This document shows positions 45,445 to 53,781 of a stretch of 64,000 nucleotides of DNA, in pieces; positions within the stretch are counted from its first letter, which is position 1; each line of letters starts with the position of its first letter. The translations under genes and the position numbers were made by a program. The stretch is from Bifidobacterium castoris (lineage in GTDB: Bacteria > Actinomycetota > Actinomycetes > Actinomycetales > Bifidobacteriaceae), in assembly GCF_003952025.1 (NCBI RefSeq), contig NZ_QXGI01000002.1, forward strand, positions 310,001 to 374,000, written 5' to 3'. The notes under the pieces were generated by a model. It was not told the origin of the DNA. It saw nothing but the letters and a program-made list of their open reading frames with translations, and did not search any database.

Positions 45445-46065
45445 ATGTCAAAGGCATCGATCACCGCGCAGCACCAGTTGGACCGCATCGTCGCGCTCGG
45501 ATATCCGGACGTCGCCGACATGAGCGACGAATCGTTCCGCGCGCTCGCGCGTCCGCTCATCGCCGCACTCGAGGACAGCGACCTCGGCGAGGACATCCTG
45601 CTGGTGCCGACGCGCGAGCTCGTCTCCCCGGAATCGCTGATTGCACGCACGAGCATCAACCGCATGGCCGGGTTCACGACGATGCCGCCGCGCGACATCG
45701 CCAGTTTCCTGCCGACCGACGGTTTCGAGCCGCCGGAGGGGCCGTTCTACCTCGTCGTCGAGCCGCACACCGGCACCTGCTACGTCAACCGCGAGCCCGA
45801 TGTCGCGCGCAAGCTCATCGAATCGGACGAGCGCATCCCGTTGACGCTCGAGGAGGGGCTCGCGATCGCGACGCAGCATCCGGAATGGCTGCTCGAGAAG
45901 AACGGCTTTAATCTGCTCGGCTCACGCAGCGCCGACGGCCGCGTCCCGAGCATCTGGATGAGCCAGAACGCACCGCGTCTGGGCGCGGTGTGGCCGAATT
46001 CGCGGCACACATGGCTCGGCAACGCCTATTGCATGGCCCGCCGCGGCGTCAACCTCATCAACTGA
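45445..46065 (+). CDS. DUF5701-like protein of unknown function
   Basis: 206 residues, soluble, no signal peptide. The sequence resembles the actinobacterial DUF5701 family: LVPTRELVSPESLIARTSIN, then MAGFTTMPPRDIASFLP and WMSQNAPRLGAVWPNSRHTW. Function unknown. The start at 45445 is chosen from the TATGCT box and because upstream residues are low-complexity. It stands alone between two transcription units. Confidence 0.82.
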   Translation: MSKASITAQHQLDRIVALGYPDVADMSDESFRALARPLIAALEDSDLGEDILLVPTRELVSPESLIARTSINRMAGFTTMPPRDIASFLPTDGFEPPEGPFYLVVEPHTGTCYVNREPDVARKLIESDERIPLTLEEGLAIATQHPEWLLEKNGFNLLGSRSADGRVPSIWMSQNAPRLGAVWPNSRHTWLGNAYCMARRGVNLIN

Positions 46066-46285
46066 ATCGGCCGGAGGGACGGCGCGCGCCCCGCTTATAC
46101 CTGAAGAATGTAAACAAGTTGCGGAAAATGGCCGGATTGTGGACGTTTCTTCGCGACTTCTTCGGTAGGTTTTATAGGGTAGGACGATATGCACGATTGT
46201 GCATAACCACTATGTGAACTCATGCGTGGACGCATAGTGGGACGACTGCACTCACAATTTCGAAACACTCACAGAAGGAGGAGAG
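46066..46285 (+). promoter_or_regulatory. Leader region of leuA
   Basis: These 220 bases are AT-richer than their surroundings. TATAGG at 46173-46178 or TAGGGT two bases on is a possible -10. A stem CCACTATG...CATAGTGG (46207-46241) lies between it and the AGGAGGAG ribosome site. A 29-codon frame (46127-46216) exists but is not leucine-rich, so a classical leu attenuator peptide is not supported. Confidence 0.4.
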
Positions 46286-48199
46286 ATGGGTCAGGATCAT
46301 TCGTCCGTGTTTGATCTCGCCGCAGTGGCCGCGGCTTCCAACGGAGGGAACAATGACCCGCTGCTGCCTCCGGCACGTTTTATCGGCGCCCCGCAGAAGC
46401 CCAGCTCGATGCCGTACACGAAGTACGTCGCATACGATAAGCAGGTGCCGTTTGACTACCCGGAGCGCACGTGGCCGGGCAAACGACTTACCCGTGCGCC
46501 CCGCTGGTGCTCGGTCGACCTGCGCGACGGCAACCAGGCGCTCGTCAACCCGATGGACTCCGACCGCAAGCTGCGGTTCTGGAACATGCTCGTCGAGATG
46601 GGCTACAAGGAGATCGAGGTCGGCTTCCCGAGCGCGTCCGAAACCGACTACGACTTCATCCGCATGCTCATCGAACGTGAGCTCATCCCCGACGATGTGA
46701 CGATCGTCGTGCTCACGCAGGCGCGCGAGCACCTCATCCGCAAGACCTACGAATGCCTCAAGGGCGTCAAGCGCGCGATCGTGCACTTCTACAACTCCGT
46801 CTCGGTGCTGCAGCGCGAGGTCGTCTTCCGCAAGGAGAAGGACGCGATCAAGAAGCTCGCGACCGACGCGGCCGTGCTGTGCAAGGAGCTCGAGGCGGAC
46901 GCCGAGGGCGTCGACCTCTACTACGAGTACTCGCCGGAGTCCTTCACCGGCACCGAGCCCGAGTACGCCGTCGAGGTGTGCAACGCCGTCATCGACGTCA
47001 TCAAGCCGACTCCCGAGCATCCGATGATCATCAACCTGCCGGCGACCGTCGAGATGACGACGCCGAACGTCTTCGCCGATGAGGTGGAGTACGTCTCGAA
47101 CAATCTGCAGGACCGCGACGCGATCGTGCTTTCGCTGCACCCGCACAACGACGAGGGCATGGGCGTCGCCGCGGCCGAGCTCGGCATCCTCGCCGGCGCG
47201 GACCGTATCGAAGGCTGCCTGCTCGGCAACGGCGAGCGCACCGGCAACGTCGACCTCGTCACGCTCGGCCTCAACCTCCTCACGCAGGGCATCGACCCGC
47301 AGATCGACCTGTCCGACATCCCGCAGATCCGCCGCACCGTCGAATACTGCAACCAGATCAAGATCTCCGAGCGGCACCCCTACGCCGGCAACTTCGTGTT
47401 CACGGCGTTCTCGGGTTCGCATCAGGACGCGATCAAGAAGGGGCTCGAGGCCCGCGAGGTGGCCGCTGACATGGCCGGCGCCGAGCTGGACAACTTCGTG
47501 TGGCTCGTGCCGTATCTGCCGATCGACCCGAAGGACATCGGCCGTTCCTACGAGGCGATCATCCGCGTCAACTCGCAGTCCGGCAAGGGCGGCATGGCCT
47601 ACCTGCTCAAGGCGAACCACAACCTCGATCTGCCGAAGAAGCTGCAGGTCGAGTTCGAGCGCGTCGTGCAGCAGCATGCGGACGCGACGAAGAAGGAAGT
47701 CAAGGACGAGGACATCTGGCATCTGTTCAAGGACGAGTACCTGCCCGTCGAGGAGGCCGGCACGACCGAGGCCGGCGCCGTCGTCGGTGACCAGCAGGAC
47801 ATGTCGCTTGAACAGTGGGGCCGTCTCAAGCTGCTCAAGGTGAGTCTGTCCTCCGGTGCGGACGGCTCGGACACGACGCTCAACGCGACCGTGCTCGACC
47901 GCGGCCTGAATGTCGGAACCGACCCGGAGGAGGCCCGCGAGATCTCCGGCACCGGCAACGGACCGATCGACGCGTTCCTCGACGCCGTCAAGGTGCTCGG
48001 CGTCGACGCGACGGTGCTCGACTACGCCGAGCATACGCTGTCGGTCGGCACCGACGCGCGCGCCGCCTCCTACGTCGAATGTGAGATTGCGCTCGAGGAC
48101 GGCGAGACGAGCGTCGTCTGGGGCGTCGGCATCGATTCGTCGATTGTGACGAGCTCGCTCAAGGCGATCATCTCCGCCGTCAACCGTTCGGCGCGCTGA
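46286..48199 (+). CDS. leuA: 2-isopropylmalate synthase
   Basis: 637 residues, of the longer LeuA class II typical of actinobacteria. It condenses acetyl-CoA with 2-oxoisovalerate, the first step of leucine synthesis. The TIM barrel contains WCSVDLRDGNQALVNPMD (substrate and metal-binding RDGNQ), SLHPHNDEGMGVAAAELG with the metal-binding HxH region, and GNGERTGNVDLVTL. The C-terminal regulatory LeuA dimer domain (from about 500) ends with ECEIALEDGETSVVWGVGID, the leucine-binding region. AGGAGGAG precedes the ATG. A 31-bp inverted repeat ends the unit. Confidence 0.97.
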   Translation: MGQDHSSVFDLAAVAAASNGGNNDPLLPPARFIGAPQKPSSMPYTKYVAYDKQVPFDYPERTWPGKRLTRAPRWCSVDLRDGNQALVNPMDSDRKLRFWNMLVEMGYKEIEVGFPSASETDYDFIRMLIERELIPDDVTIVVLTQAREHLIRKTYECLKGVKRAIVHFYNSVSVLQREVVFRKEKDAIKKLATDAAVLCKELEADAEGVDLYYEYSPESFTGTEPEYAVEVCNAVIDVIKPTPEHPMIINLPATVEMTTPNVFADEVEYVSNNLQDRDAIVLSLHPHNDEGMGVAAAELGILAGADRIEGCLLGNGERTGNVDLVTLGLNLLTQGIDPQIDLSDIPQIRRTVEYCNQIKISERHPYAGNFVFTAFSGSHQDAIKKGLEAREVAADMAGAELDNFVWLVPYLPIDPKDIGRSYEAIIRVNSQSGKGGMAYLLKANHNLDLPKKLQVEFERVVQQHADATKKEVKDEDIWHLFKDEYLPVEEAGTTEAGAVVGDQQDMSLEQWGRLKLLKVSLSSGADGSDTTLNATVLDRGLNVGTDPEEAREISGTGNGPIDAFLDAVKVLGVDATVLDYAEHTLSVGTDARAASYVECEIALEDGETSVVWGVGIDSSIVTSSLKAIISAVNRSAR

Positions 48200-48202
48200 A
48201 CG

Positions 48203-48267
48203 GCGTGATATGCGGACAGGCGGCCGCCGGGCTCTGAGCCCGGCGGCCGCCTGTCCGCATATCACGC
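48203..48267. terminator. Bidirectional terminator, perfect 31-bp stem
   Basis: 48203-48233 (starting GCGTGATATGCGGACAGGCG) is the exact reverse complement of 48237-48267, with a 3-base CTG loop. It lies between the convergent leuA and ABC ATPase genes and serves both. Confidence 0.85.
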
Positions 48268-48268
48268 G

Positions 48269-48901
48269 TCATCCTTCGGTGAGCATGCCGTCGGCCATAT
48301 GGTAGAAGTGGTCGGCGATTTGCTGCAGTTCGTCGCTGTGATGACTTGCGATGACGACGGTATTGCCCTTATCTCGCTGCCGTGTCATCTCCTCGAGGAA
48401 CACCTGAACTGAATGTTCATCCAAACCGTTGGTGGGTTCGTCGAGCAGGATGAGACGCTGATGTTCCATCAACGCCTGCACGATGGCCAATTTCTGGCGC
48501 ATGCCCAGGGAATACGACTTCACCTTTTCCCGCTCGTGACTTTTGAGACCGAACAATGTGAGCAGCCTATCCGTCTCTGCGGCATCGAAATCGTGATTGA
48601 TGCCGGCGAGATACTGCAGATTGTCCATTGCCGTTTCATAGGGGAGGAAACCCGGTTCCTCGATGATGATGCCGACCGCTTCGGGCAGTCTGCGGTTGAA
48701 CTCCACCGGCTGGCTGTTGATGAGCACCTGTCCGGTAGTAGGGCGAATGAAACCGCAGATCGCTCGCAGCAGCATCGTCTTGCCTGACCCGTTGGGTCCG
48801 ACGATGCCGTAGATGGCGCCGTGCTCGAACTGCGCGTTGACATCGCGCAGAATCGGCTTGTGTTTGATGATTTTTGAGAGATGATTGATTGCGACATGCA
48901 T
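48269..48901 (-). CDS. ABC transporter ATP-binding protein (accessory module)
   Basis: 210 residues, a single compact ATPase. Walker A is IVGPNGSGKTMLLRAI, the Q-loop region is IIIEEPGFLPYETAMDN, the ABC signature is SYSLGMRQKLAIVQAL (LGMRQ, the bacteriocin/drug-export subclass), Walker B is RLILLDEPTNGLD, and the H-switch is VVIASHHSDELQQIADH. It is most like the ATPases that pair with ABC-2 permeases in lantibiotic-immunity and bacitracin-type exporters. It is last in the minus-strand operon that begins with the secreted protein at 51626. Confidence 0.93.
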   Translation of the reverse strand: MHVAINHLSKIIKHKPILRDVNAQFEHGAIYGIVGPNGSGKTMLLRAICGFIRPTTGQVLINSQPVEFNRRLPEAVGIIIEEPGFLPYETAMDNLQYLAGINHDFDAAETDRLLTLFGLKSHEREKVKSYSLGMRQKLAIVQALMEHQRLILLDEPTNGLDEHSVQVFLEEMTRQRDKGNTVVIASHHSDELQQIADHFYHMADGMLTEG

Positions 48902-48928
48902 GAGGATGCTCCTTTCGAGATGAGTACG

Positions 48929-49579
48929 TCAGCGTATTTCCAATCTGCTGAACAGCAGCAGAACGGCGCCTGAGAAGATCGTGGCCAGCAATGCGCATAG
49001 CGGTAACCCGTGAGATGGCTGTGCGAACCATGCAAGCACGGGGGAGACGGTGGCGGCCATCGCATACAGCGTGATGGCCGCCAGATACCCGTAGGCGGTG
49101 GCTTCGGCGAGATGGCCGGCGTCGATGATGAGGATTAGCGTCAGCGATGTCAGCATCGCACATGCGGCGCCGGGAACCAGCGTGGCCGTCTCTGTAGGCT
49201 GTATGGCGAGCGCCACGGCGAGTTCTACGCCGCACAGCATCGCACAATAGAGGACGAGCATGACCAGATAGGCGACGAAATGACCGACGGTGCGTGGACG
49301 GCGCACATATACCAGATAATCCGGTGACGCAAGGAAATCGAAAGGGCCGCTCAACAGCAGCGCGACGGCCGTCGTCATGAATGCGATGGGCAGTAGATTC
49401 GTCAGCAGCGCAGGCGCGCTCGGATCGTCGGATGGGCGTACCATGCCGATGAATATGGCGTGGTCATGCGGCGATGAGTAATACGCGTATGTCACGATGG
49501 CGAGCAGCGTCAGCAACAGCAAACGCATGCTAAGACGTGCACAGGACGCCGCGCGCAGTCGGCCGAATATGACATGCAT
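48929..49579 (-). CDS. Membrane protein, putative ABC-2-type permease component C
   Basis: 216 residues, about six hydrophobic segments (residues ~18-35, 55-75, 100-125, 130-150, 160-180 and 185-205). Not recognised beyond a general ABC-2-like topology. The start ATG 49579 lies a base before the stop of the upstream gene (49581), so translation is coupled; an earlier in-frame start would overlap further. The usual single or paired permease of such exporters is here represented by three different membrane proteins. Confidence 0.8.
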   Translation of the reverse strand: MHVIFGRLRAASCARLSMRLLLLTLLAIVTYAYYSSPHDHAIFIGMVRPSDDPSAPALLTNLLPIAFMTTAVALLLSGPFDFLASPDYLVYVRRPRTVGHFVAYLVMLVLYCAMLCGVELAVALAIQPTETATLVPGAACAMLTSLTLILIIDAGHLAEATAYGYLAAITLYAMAATVSPVLAWFAQPSHGLPLCALLATIFSGAVLLLFSRLEIR

Positions 49580-49580
49580 G

Positions 49581-50291
49581 TCATGTCTCCAATCGATCAC
49601 GATGCCCGAAGACTGTGACAATCGTCAGAATCATGACGATGCAGTAGCCGATGAACGGCAGCAGCTGCTGAACGAGGATGATGTTCCAATCGAAACTGAG
49701 CGGATACCAGAAGAAGCATACGTACCGTTGGATGTTGCCGCCGAGTGGCAGCAACATCCAACGGGCCAGCACGAAGAACGCGATGAGTATGGCGGTCCCA
49801 TATGCCCAAGGCAGGCCGCAGATGACGAGCAGCATATTGAGCAACGCCAATGACATGTTCATCATGGATGTGAGTACCGTAGTGATGAGCAGCAGCGGAA
49901 TGTCATTCGCTCGTGGCAACCCTACGCGAATGGAGACGATGAGGGCGAATAACGCCACGCCGCAGACGGCGGTGGACAGGGAAATGAGCATGATATGGCG
50001 CAGATTCGCAGTCAGTTGCGTCCGGGGATCATGGCGGACGAGTGCGAAGGCGCGATACTCCACGCGCAGCAGGCATGCCAGTGTGAGTGATGCGGGCAGT
50101 ACGAGCTGTGCCGCGCCTACGCGAAGGAATCCGATGGTGTCACGCTCAAAGCCATACAGCGTGCATGTCAGATAATTCATGAGCATCCCTACCGCGCAGC
50201 CGCAACATATCACGATGCCGATGGTGAGCGCAACGGGGGATACTGGAGGACGGCGCATGCGTAATTGGCGATGAAGACGATCAGGAGACAT
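49581..50291 (-). CDS. Membrane protein, putative ABC-2-type permease component B
   Basis: 236 residues, six hydrophobic segments (VALTIGIVICCGCAVGMLMN is the first, then ~60-75, 105-125, 130-155, 160-180, 205-225). No family recognised. The start overlaps the upstream stop by 11 bases (ATGTCTCCTGA), so it is translationally coupled. Codons are less GC-biased than in neighbouring core genes. Confidence 0.8.
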   Translation of the reverse strand: MSPDRLHRQLRMRRPPVSPVALTIGIVICCGCAVGMLMNYLTCTLYGFERDTIGFLRVGAAQLVLPASLTLACLLRVEYRAFALVRHDPRTQLTANLRHIMLISLSTAVCGVALFALIVSIRVGLPRANDIPLLLITTVLTSMMNMSLALLNMLLVICGLPWAYGTAILIAFFVLARWMLLPLGGNIQRYVCFFWYPLSFDWNIILVQQLLPFIGYCIVMILTIVTVFGHRDRLET

Positions 50292-51129
50292 CTCGTTGTC
50301 CTTTGATGAGCAGCGGTATGGAGGTTGCCAATAGCAGCAGGATGATGGACAGGGCGATTCCTACGTAATTCTGTGCGCGCAGTTCGTCCACGGTGGCTGG
50401 GGCGAAATTCAGGAATATGATGTGCGTCCATTGGTCGCGTCCGCCTTTCCCGCTGGTTGTGAACAGCCACCACAGCAGGCTTAATGTAAATGGCACAAGC
50501 AATTCCATGTGACGACGCCGGATGAACAACGAACTGGAGATGGCCAGCGTGGCGAACAGTCCGGAAATCACGAAGACAAGCAGGCAGATGACGGCGACGC
50601 ATAACCACTGATTACGCTCGTATAGTGGATACGCCCATGATTTCGATGAAACGAGTACATAGCGGTTGAGGTACAAACCGGTTTCATCCCATTCGGTGCC
50701 TTCGATGAAGTTCATATGAGGATTGACGATGCCCATCACGAGCATGTTGAGTGCCAACGGCATCAGACCGCCAATGCCGCCGAGCAGAAAACCTGCGCAG
50801 AGGGACGAGCACAGGAATATCGGGCGGTCGCAGCGGCTGATGACGAAAGGCGCACGCTTCCAATGCCGTTCTTCGGCGACGAGGCTGCCGCCGAGCAGGG
50901 CCGCCAAAAAAGGCATCAGGAACAGATACAGTCCGGCACCGCTACCGAACTGGCTGAACAGCATGACGTCCGCGAGGAAAGTGGGTTCATGATCGTACAG
51001 CACAAAACTGGCTTGGTGAGTCGTCCACCATTGCACGACGATCATGCCGACTGACAGCACGATGATGATTGCCATGCGCCCGCTCAATAGATTGCTGCGC
51101 AGCTGGCGGCGAATGATGGATCCGTTCAT
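50281..51129 (-). CDS. Membrane protein, putative ABC-2-type permease component A
   Basis: 282 residues. A first helix after ~18 residues (AIIIVLSVGMIVVQWW) is followed by a large extracytoplasmic loop with FVLYDHEPTFLADVMLFSQF, then five more segments. The sentence LFLMPFLAALLGGSLVAEE is the ABC-2 permease motif that precedes the ATPase contact. It is the first of the transporter genes, 83 bases after the secreted-protein gene, with an internal hairpin at 51152-51194 in between. It is coupled to component B. Confidence 0.85.
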   Translation of the reverse strand: MNGSIIRRQLRSNLLSGRMAIIIVLSVGMIVVQWWTTHQASFVLYDHEPTFLADVMLFSQFGSGAGLYLFLMPFLAALLGGSLVAEERHWKRAPFVISRCDRPIFLCSSLCAGFLLGGIGGLMPLALNMLVMGIVNPHMNFIEGTEWDETGLYLNRYVLVSSKSWAYPLYERNQWLCVAVICLLVFVISGLFATLAISSSLFIRRRHMELLVPFTLSLLWWLFTTSGKGGRDQWTHIIFLNFAPATVDELRAQNYVGIALSIILLLLATSIPLLIKGQRDVS

Positions 51130-51151
51130 AGAGCCTCCGATGATGGTTAGC

Positions 51152-51194
51152 GTCCATGGTGGTGAAGAACTGCAAGATCCTCACCACCATGGAC
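51152..51194 (-). terminator. Attenuator-like hairpin after the secreted-protein gene
   Basis: GTCCATGGTGGTGA (51152-51165) pairs perfectly with TCACCACCATGGAC (51181-51194), with a 15-base loop and no U-run. Between a secreted-product gene and its transporter genes, such a structure usually limits read-through or stabilises the upstream message. Confidence 0.75.
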
Positions 51195-51212
51195 CTATTG
51201 CAAGTAGGGCTA

Positions 51213-51626
51213 TCACTTGTTATCAGGAGACCAGAGTCCTGCGGCTTCCGTACCGGCGACGTTCTGCGTGTTCTGCAGACGCATATGTACTTGCTTGCGG
51301 CCGTAAATCTGATAGGTCTGATTGGTAACGTATCCGACGGATCCCGAGGTCAGCGTTACGGTACCGGAGCGCACGTCCTCATTGGAATAGCCGAGCATCC
51401 ATGCGCGGATGGTTCGGTTGCCGGAAACGCTTGATGCCGAGATGTATCCGTCAGAAGTGTTCTGCTTCTGCCGATTTGGGGTATCCGCGGTGTTCCAGTT
51501 AGTGAGGTAGGCACTCCAACCGGTCTTGGCCGTATTGCCCGCAAGGGCAGGGAAGGCAAAGCAGAACGTGGATGCGGCGATGGCCAGCAACGCGATTGCT
51601 TTGCGACTCAGGTTTTTGCTTTTCAT
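51213..51626 (-). CDS. Small secreted Trp-rich protein, bacteriocin-like (DUF2712-like)
   Basis: 137 residues. A Sec signal peptide (basic MKSKNLSRK, hydrophobic AIALLAIAASTFCFAF, cleavage after PALA) leaves about 108 mature residues without cysteine. The mature part has regularly spaced aromatic residues (TGWSAYLTNWNTA, IRAWMLGYSN, TYQIYGRKQVHMRL, AGLWSPDN) and alternating polar/hydrophobic stretches, suggesting a beta-sandwich. It resembles DUF2712 proteins, which also sit beside ABC genes, and in size and lack of Cys recalls lactococcin 972; both links are from pattern memory, not a search. AAAGGAG 5 bases before ATG 51626 fixes the start. It is the first gene of the module and should be the exported product or a surface sensor. 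Confidence 0.82.
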   Translation of the reverse strand: MKSKNLSRKAIALLAIAASTFCFAFPALAGNTAKTGWSAYLTNWNTADTPNRQKQNTSDGYISASSVSGNRTIRAWMLGYSNEDVRSGTVTLTSGSVGYVTNQTYQIYGRKQVHMRLQNTQNVAGTEAAGLWSPDNK

Positions 51627-51684
51627 GGCAACTCCTTTACATCGTTTTCTTCTTCGTCGAATAATCGATGAATGGACATACCTC

Positions 51685-51713
51685 AGTGTATTGGGGTGGG
51701 AGCGTGGCGCCAA
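51685..51713 (-). promoter_or_regulatory. Promoter of the secreted-protein operon
   Basis: On the minus strand, TTGGCG (51708-51713), a 17-base spacer and TACACT (51685-51690). The start of transcription is expected near 51678, giving a ~50-base leader with a good ribosome site. Confidence 0.7.
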
Positions 51714-51741
51714 AGCCATGTAAAGAAAACACTACATGGCT
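51714..51741. promoter_or_regulatory. Dyad operator abutting the -35 of the module
   Basis: AGCCATGTA-(10 bases)-TACATGGCT is a perfect 9-bp inverted repeat with a centre-to-centre spacing of about two helical turns. It directly adjoins the -35 of the secreted-protein promoter and lies 140 bases before the response regulator gene. This is the placement of a class II activator site, so the NarL-type regulator next door is the likely ligand. Confidence 0.75.
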
Positions 51742-51881
51742 GTTCTGTGGGCATTCGGCGGGGTGATGAAGGAGCATGAGCTACAATGCTGAGACGCGGC
51801 GCGCGCAGACGGATGCGCCGTGCCGACTCGGCAATGAACGCCGAGAGAGAAGGATGAACGTCTCGGATGGGGAGGGGAGAT

Positions 51882-52547
51882 ATGGCGATACCAGTGCTTG
51901 CCGTCATCGACAACGATGCATGGGCATTGCAGACGATCACGCAGTGGCTGAAGGCGCAACCGCAGCAATGCACATTGGCGTGGGCCACCACATCCTGTGC
52001 GCAGGCGGTGCACGGGTGCCTGTACGGGAAACCGGATGTGGATGTGCTGCTCGTGGATATGGCGCTCGGCGCGATGAGCGGTCCGAACCTGTGCAAGACC
52101 ATCCGCATGCACTCGCCGCGTCCGGCGGTGCTCGGCATGACCGCTTTCGATCCGGAACTGTTTCGTGACGATCTGGCTGTGGCCGGCGCGCAAGGCATCA
52201 TGGACAAGCAGTCCATCATCCCCGGTCTGATGCCGTGGCTTGCGCCCCTCGCCGAAGGCGGCAGCATCCAACCTGAGACCTTCCATGATGCGCACGCGGC
52301 CCATCGAATCCTGTGCGCATCCCCGCAGACGCCGGCGGCCAAAGACATCAGAGACAACGAACTCAGCCCACGTGAACGGGAGGTGCTCGCGTTGTATGCG
52401 CAAGGCAAGACGACGGACGAAGTGGCCGGCGTCATGGCCGTCGCCCGTAACACCATCTACACTTTCGTCGACCGCGCCTCCGGAAAACTGGGCGTGCGCA
52501 ACCGTGCCGAAGCCATCGAGAAAGCGCGATGGTATGGCCTGCTGTGA
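51882..52547 (+). CDS. NarL-family response regulator
   Basis: 221 residues. The receiver domain (1-~120) has the acidic pair in LAVIDNDAWAL, the phospho-acceptor Asp in DVLLVDMALGAMSG (about residue 57), the Thr in VLGMTAFD and the Lys in GIMDKQS. The LuxR-type DNA-binding domain is at about 155-215: LSPREREVLALYAQGKTTDE, then VAGVMAVARNTIYTFVDRA. GGAGGGGAG precedes ATG 51882. The histidine kinase gene overlaps its end by 14 bases. It probably binds the dyad at 51714-51741 and activates the divergent module. Confidence 0.95.
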   Translation: MAIPVLAVIDNDAWALQTITQWLKAQPQQCTLAWATTSCAQAVHGCLYGKPDVDVLLVDMALGAMSGPNLCKTIRMHSPRPAVLGMTAFDPELFRDDLAVAGAQGIMDKQSIIPGLMPWLAPLAEGGSIQPETFHDAHAAHRILCASPQTPAAKDIRDNELSPREREVLALYAQGKTTDEVAGVMAVARNTIYTFVDRASGKLGVRNRAEAIEKARWYGLL

Positions 52548-53721
52548 TCTTCGTGCCACTGACTTCACCAGTGCCGTGCGCGAGCGCGCCCGCCATATGC
52601 CGTACATGTTGCTGCGCGGTGTCGCGGCCTTGTGGACGGTGATGCTCGTATTGGACGCATGCCGGCTCGTCGGGGAAAGTCGATGGATCTCCTGCTGCAT
52701 CGCCGGCGTCGAAATCGCCTGCCTGTGGTTGTTGGCGAGCCGTCCTCTCGTCGGTGTCGTGCCGGTCGCCATTCTGTGGTGCATGTCCCTCGTCAGTCCG
52801 ATTCCGGTGCCGCCCGCTTTCGGCTATGTGGGGTTGACGGCCGTAGGCGTGCTGGGATACCTCGGCATGCCGCTGGCCATCCTTTTCGCGTTTGTCTTCA
52901 TGGCGGTGGATTACGTGTCGCATCTGCTGATGGCCGATTTCGTCGCGCCGTTGGCGATCATGCCGGCGCTGACGATGTGTGCTGACATGCTGTTCGCCGG
53001 CGTCGTCGGCTGCATCGTGCGCATTGTGCGCAGGAACATGCGCGAACGCGACCGTTGGCGCGTGCAGCAGCAGCATATGGCCGTCGCGGCGCGGTTGCAT
53101 GACGAGGCGTGCAACGATCTCGTCTATGCGTTGCTGACGTTGCGCCGTTCGCAGGTCGAAACAGTGAGCACCAACGATGATGAGGAACACGAACGCCTCG
53201 CGCAGGTGTGCGCCGCCGTTGAAGACGCGCTCGCATCGGTGCGTTCGGGCATCCTTCTGCTGCGCGCGTCCGACGACGGCGACGAACACCGCACGGAGCG
53301 TCGTCGTACGCTGCCGGTGCTTGCGGCGATCGAATGGCAGCATAGCCGTGTGCGCGAGCTCGGCTTCGACGGATTGACGTCGGTCAGCGACGGCGCCCGT
53401 TTCGTCACGTCCGGCGCCGACCGCATCGCCGCGCTTGACGGGCTGATTCGTGAACTGTTCGGCAATCTGGTCAAATACGCCGACGCCGCACATCCGTTCG
53501 TCTGCTCCGTCAACATTCAGGGGGACATGCTGTATCTGTCGTGGTGCAACACGCGCGCCGCACGGCCGAACGTGACGGCGTCCTCAGGCTCGGGCATCGC
53601 CGGTTGCCGACGACTGTTCGAACAATGCGGCGGCGCGCTCGCGGCTGGTGCCGGCGACGGCGCGTTGTGGTGCGTCGAGGCGTCAATGCCGCTGCACGGC
53701 GCTTCGACGATGCCTGATTGA
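52534..53721 (+). CDS. Sensor histidine kinase (NarX/DesK-type, HisKA_3)
   Basis: 395 residues. About six hydrophobic segments in the first ~165 residues form a membrane sensor with almost no extracytoplasmic domain, like kinases that sense the state of the membrane or a transporter. The dimerisation/phospho-acceptor helix contains VAARLHDEACNDLVYALL (His of the RLHDE motif). The ATPase domain is diverged: IRELFGNLVKYAD is the N box and SGSGIAGCRRLFEQCGG the G box. The start ATG at 52534 overlaps the response regulator gene, so the pair is coupled. Earlier in-frame positions would fall well inside the regulator gene. Confidence 0.92.
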   Translation: MACCDLRATDFTSAVRERARHMPYMLLRGVAALWTVMLVLDACRLVGESRWISCCIAGVEIACLWLLASRPLVGVVPVAILWCMSLVSPIPVPPAFGYVGLTAVGVLGYLGMPLAILFAFVFMAVDYVSHLLMADFVAPLAIMPALTMCADMLFAGVVGCIVRIVRRNMRERDRWRVQQQHMAVAARLHDEACNDLVYALLTLRRSQVETVSTNDDEEHERLAQVCAAVEDALASVRSGILLLRASDDGDEHRTERRRTLPVLAAIEWQHSRVRELGFDGLTSVSDGARFVTSGADRIAALDGLIRELFGNLVKYADAAHPFVCSVNIQGDMLYLSWCNTRAARPNVTASSGSGIAGCRRLFEQCGGALAAGAGDGALWCVEASMPLHGASTMPD

Positions 53722-53781
53722 GCCGAATCGCTGTCCCCGTCATCGATTCCATATACATACAACGAGTACATACAACGGGCA

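Noticed and set aside
46127-46216. 29-codon frame as a leucine attenuator peptide of leuA
   Set aside because: It has only three Leu, not in a run, and no competing stem pair or U-run; a simple leader is more likely.
51213-51626. Lantibiotic or double-glycine bacteriocin precursor
   Set aside because: The mature part has no Cys and the leader is a Sec signal peptide rather than a GG leader; no modification or processing enzyme is encoded.
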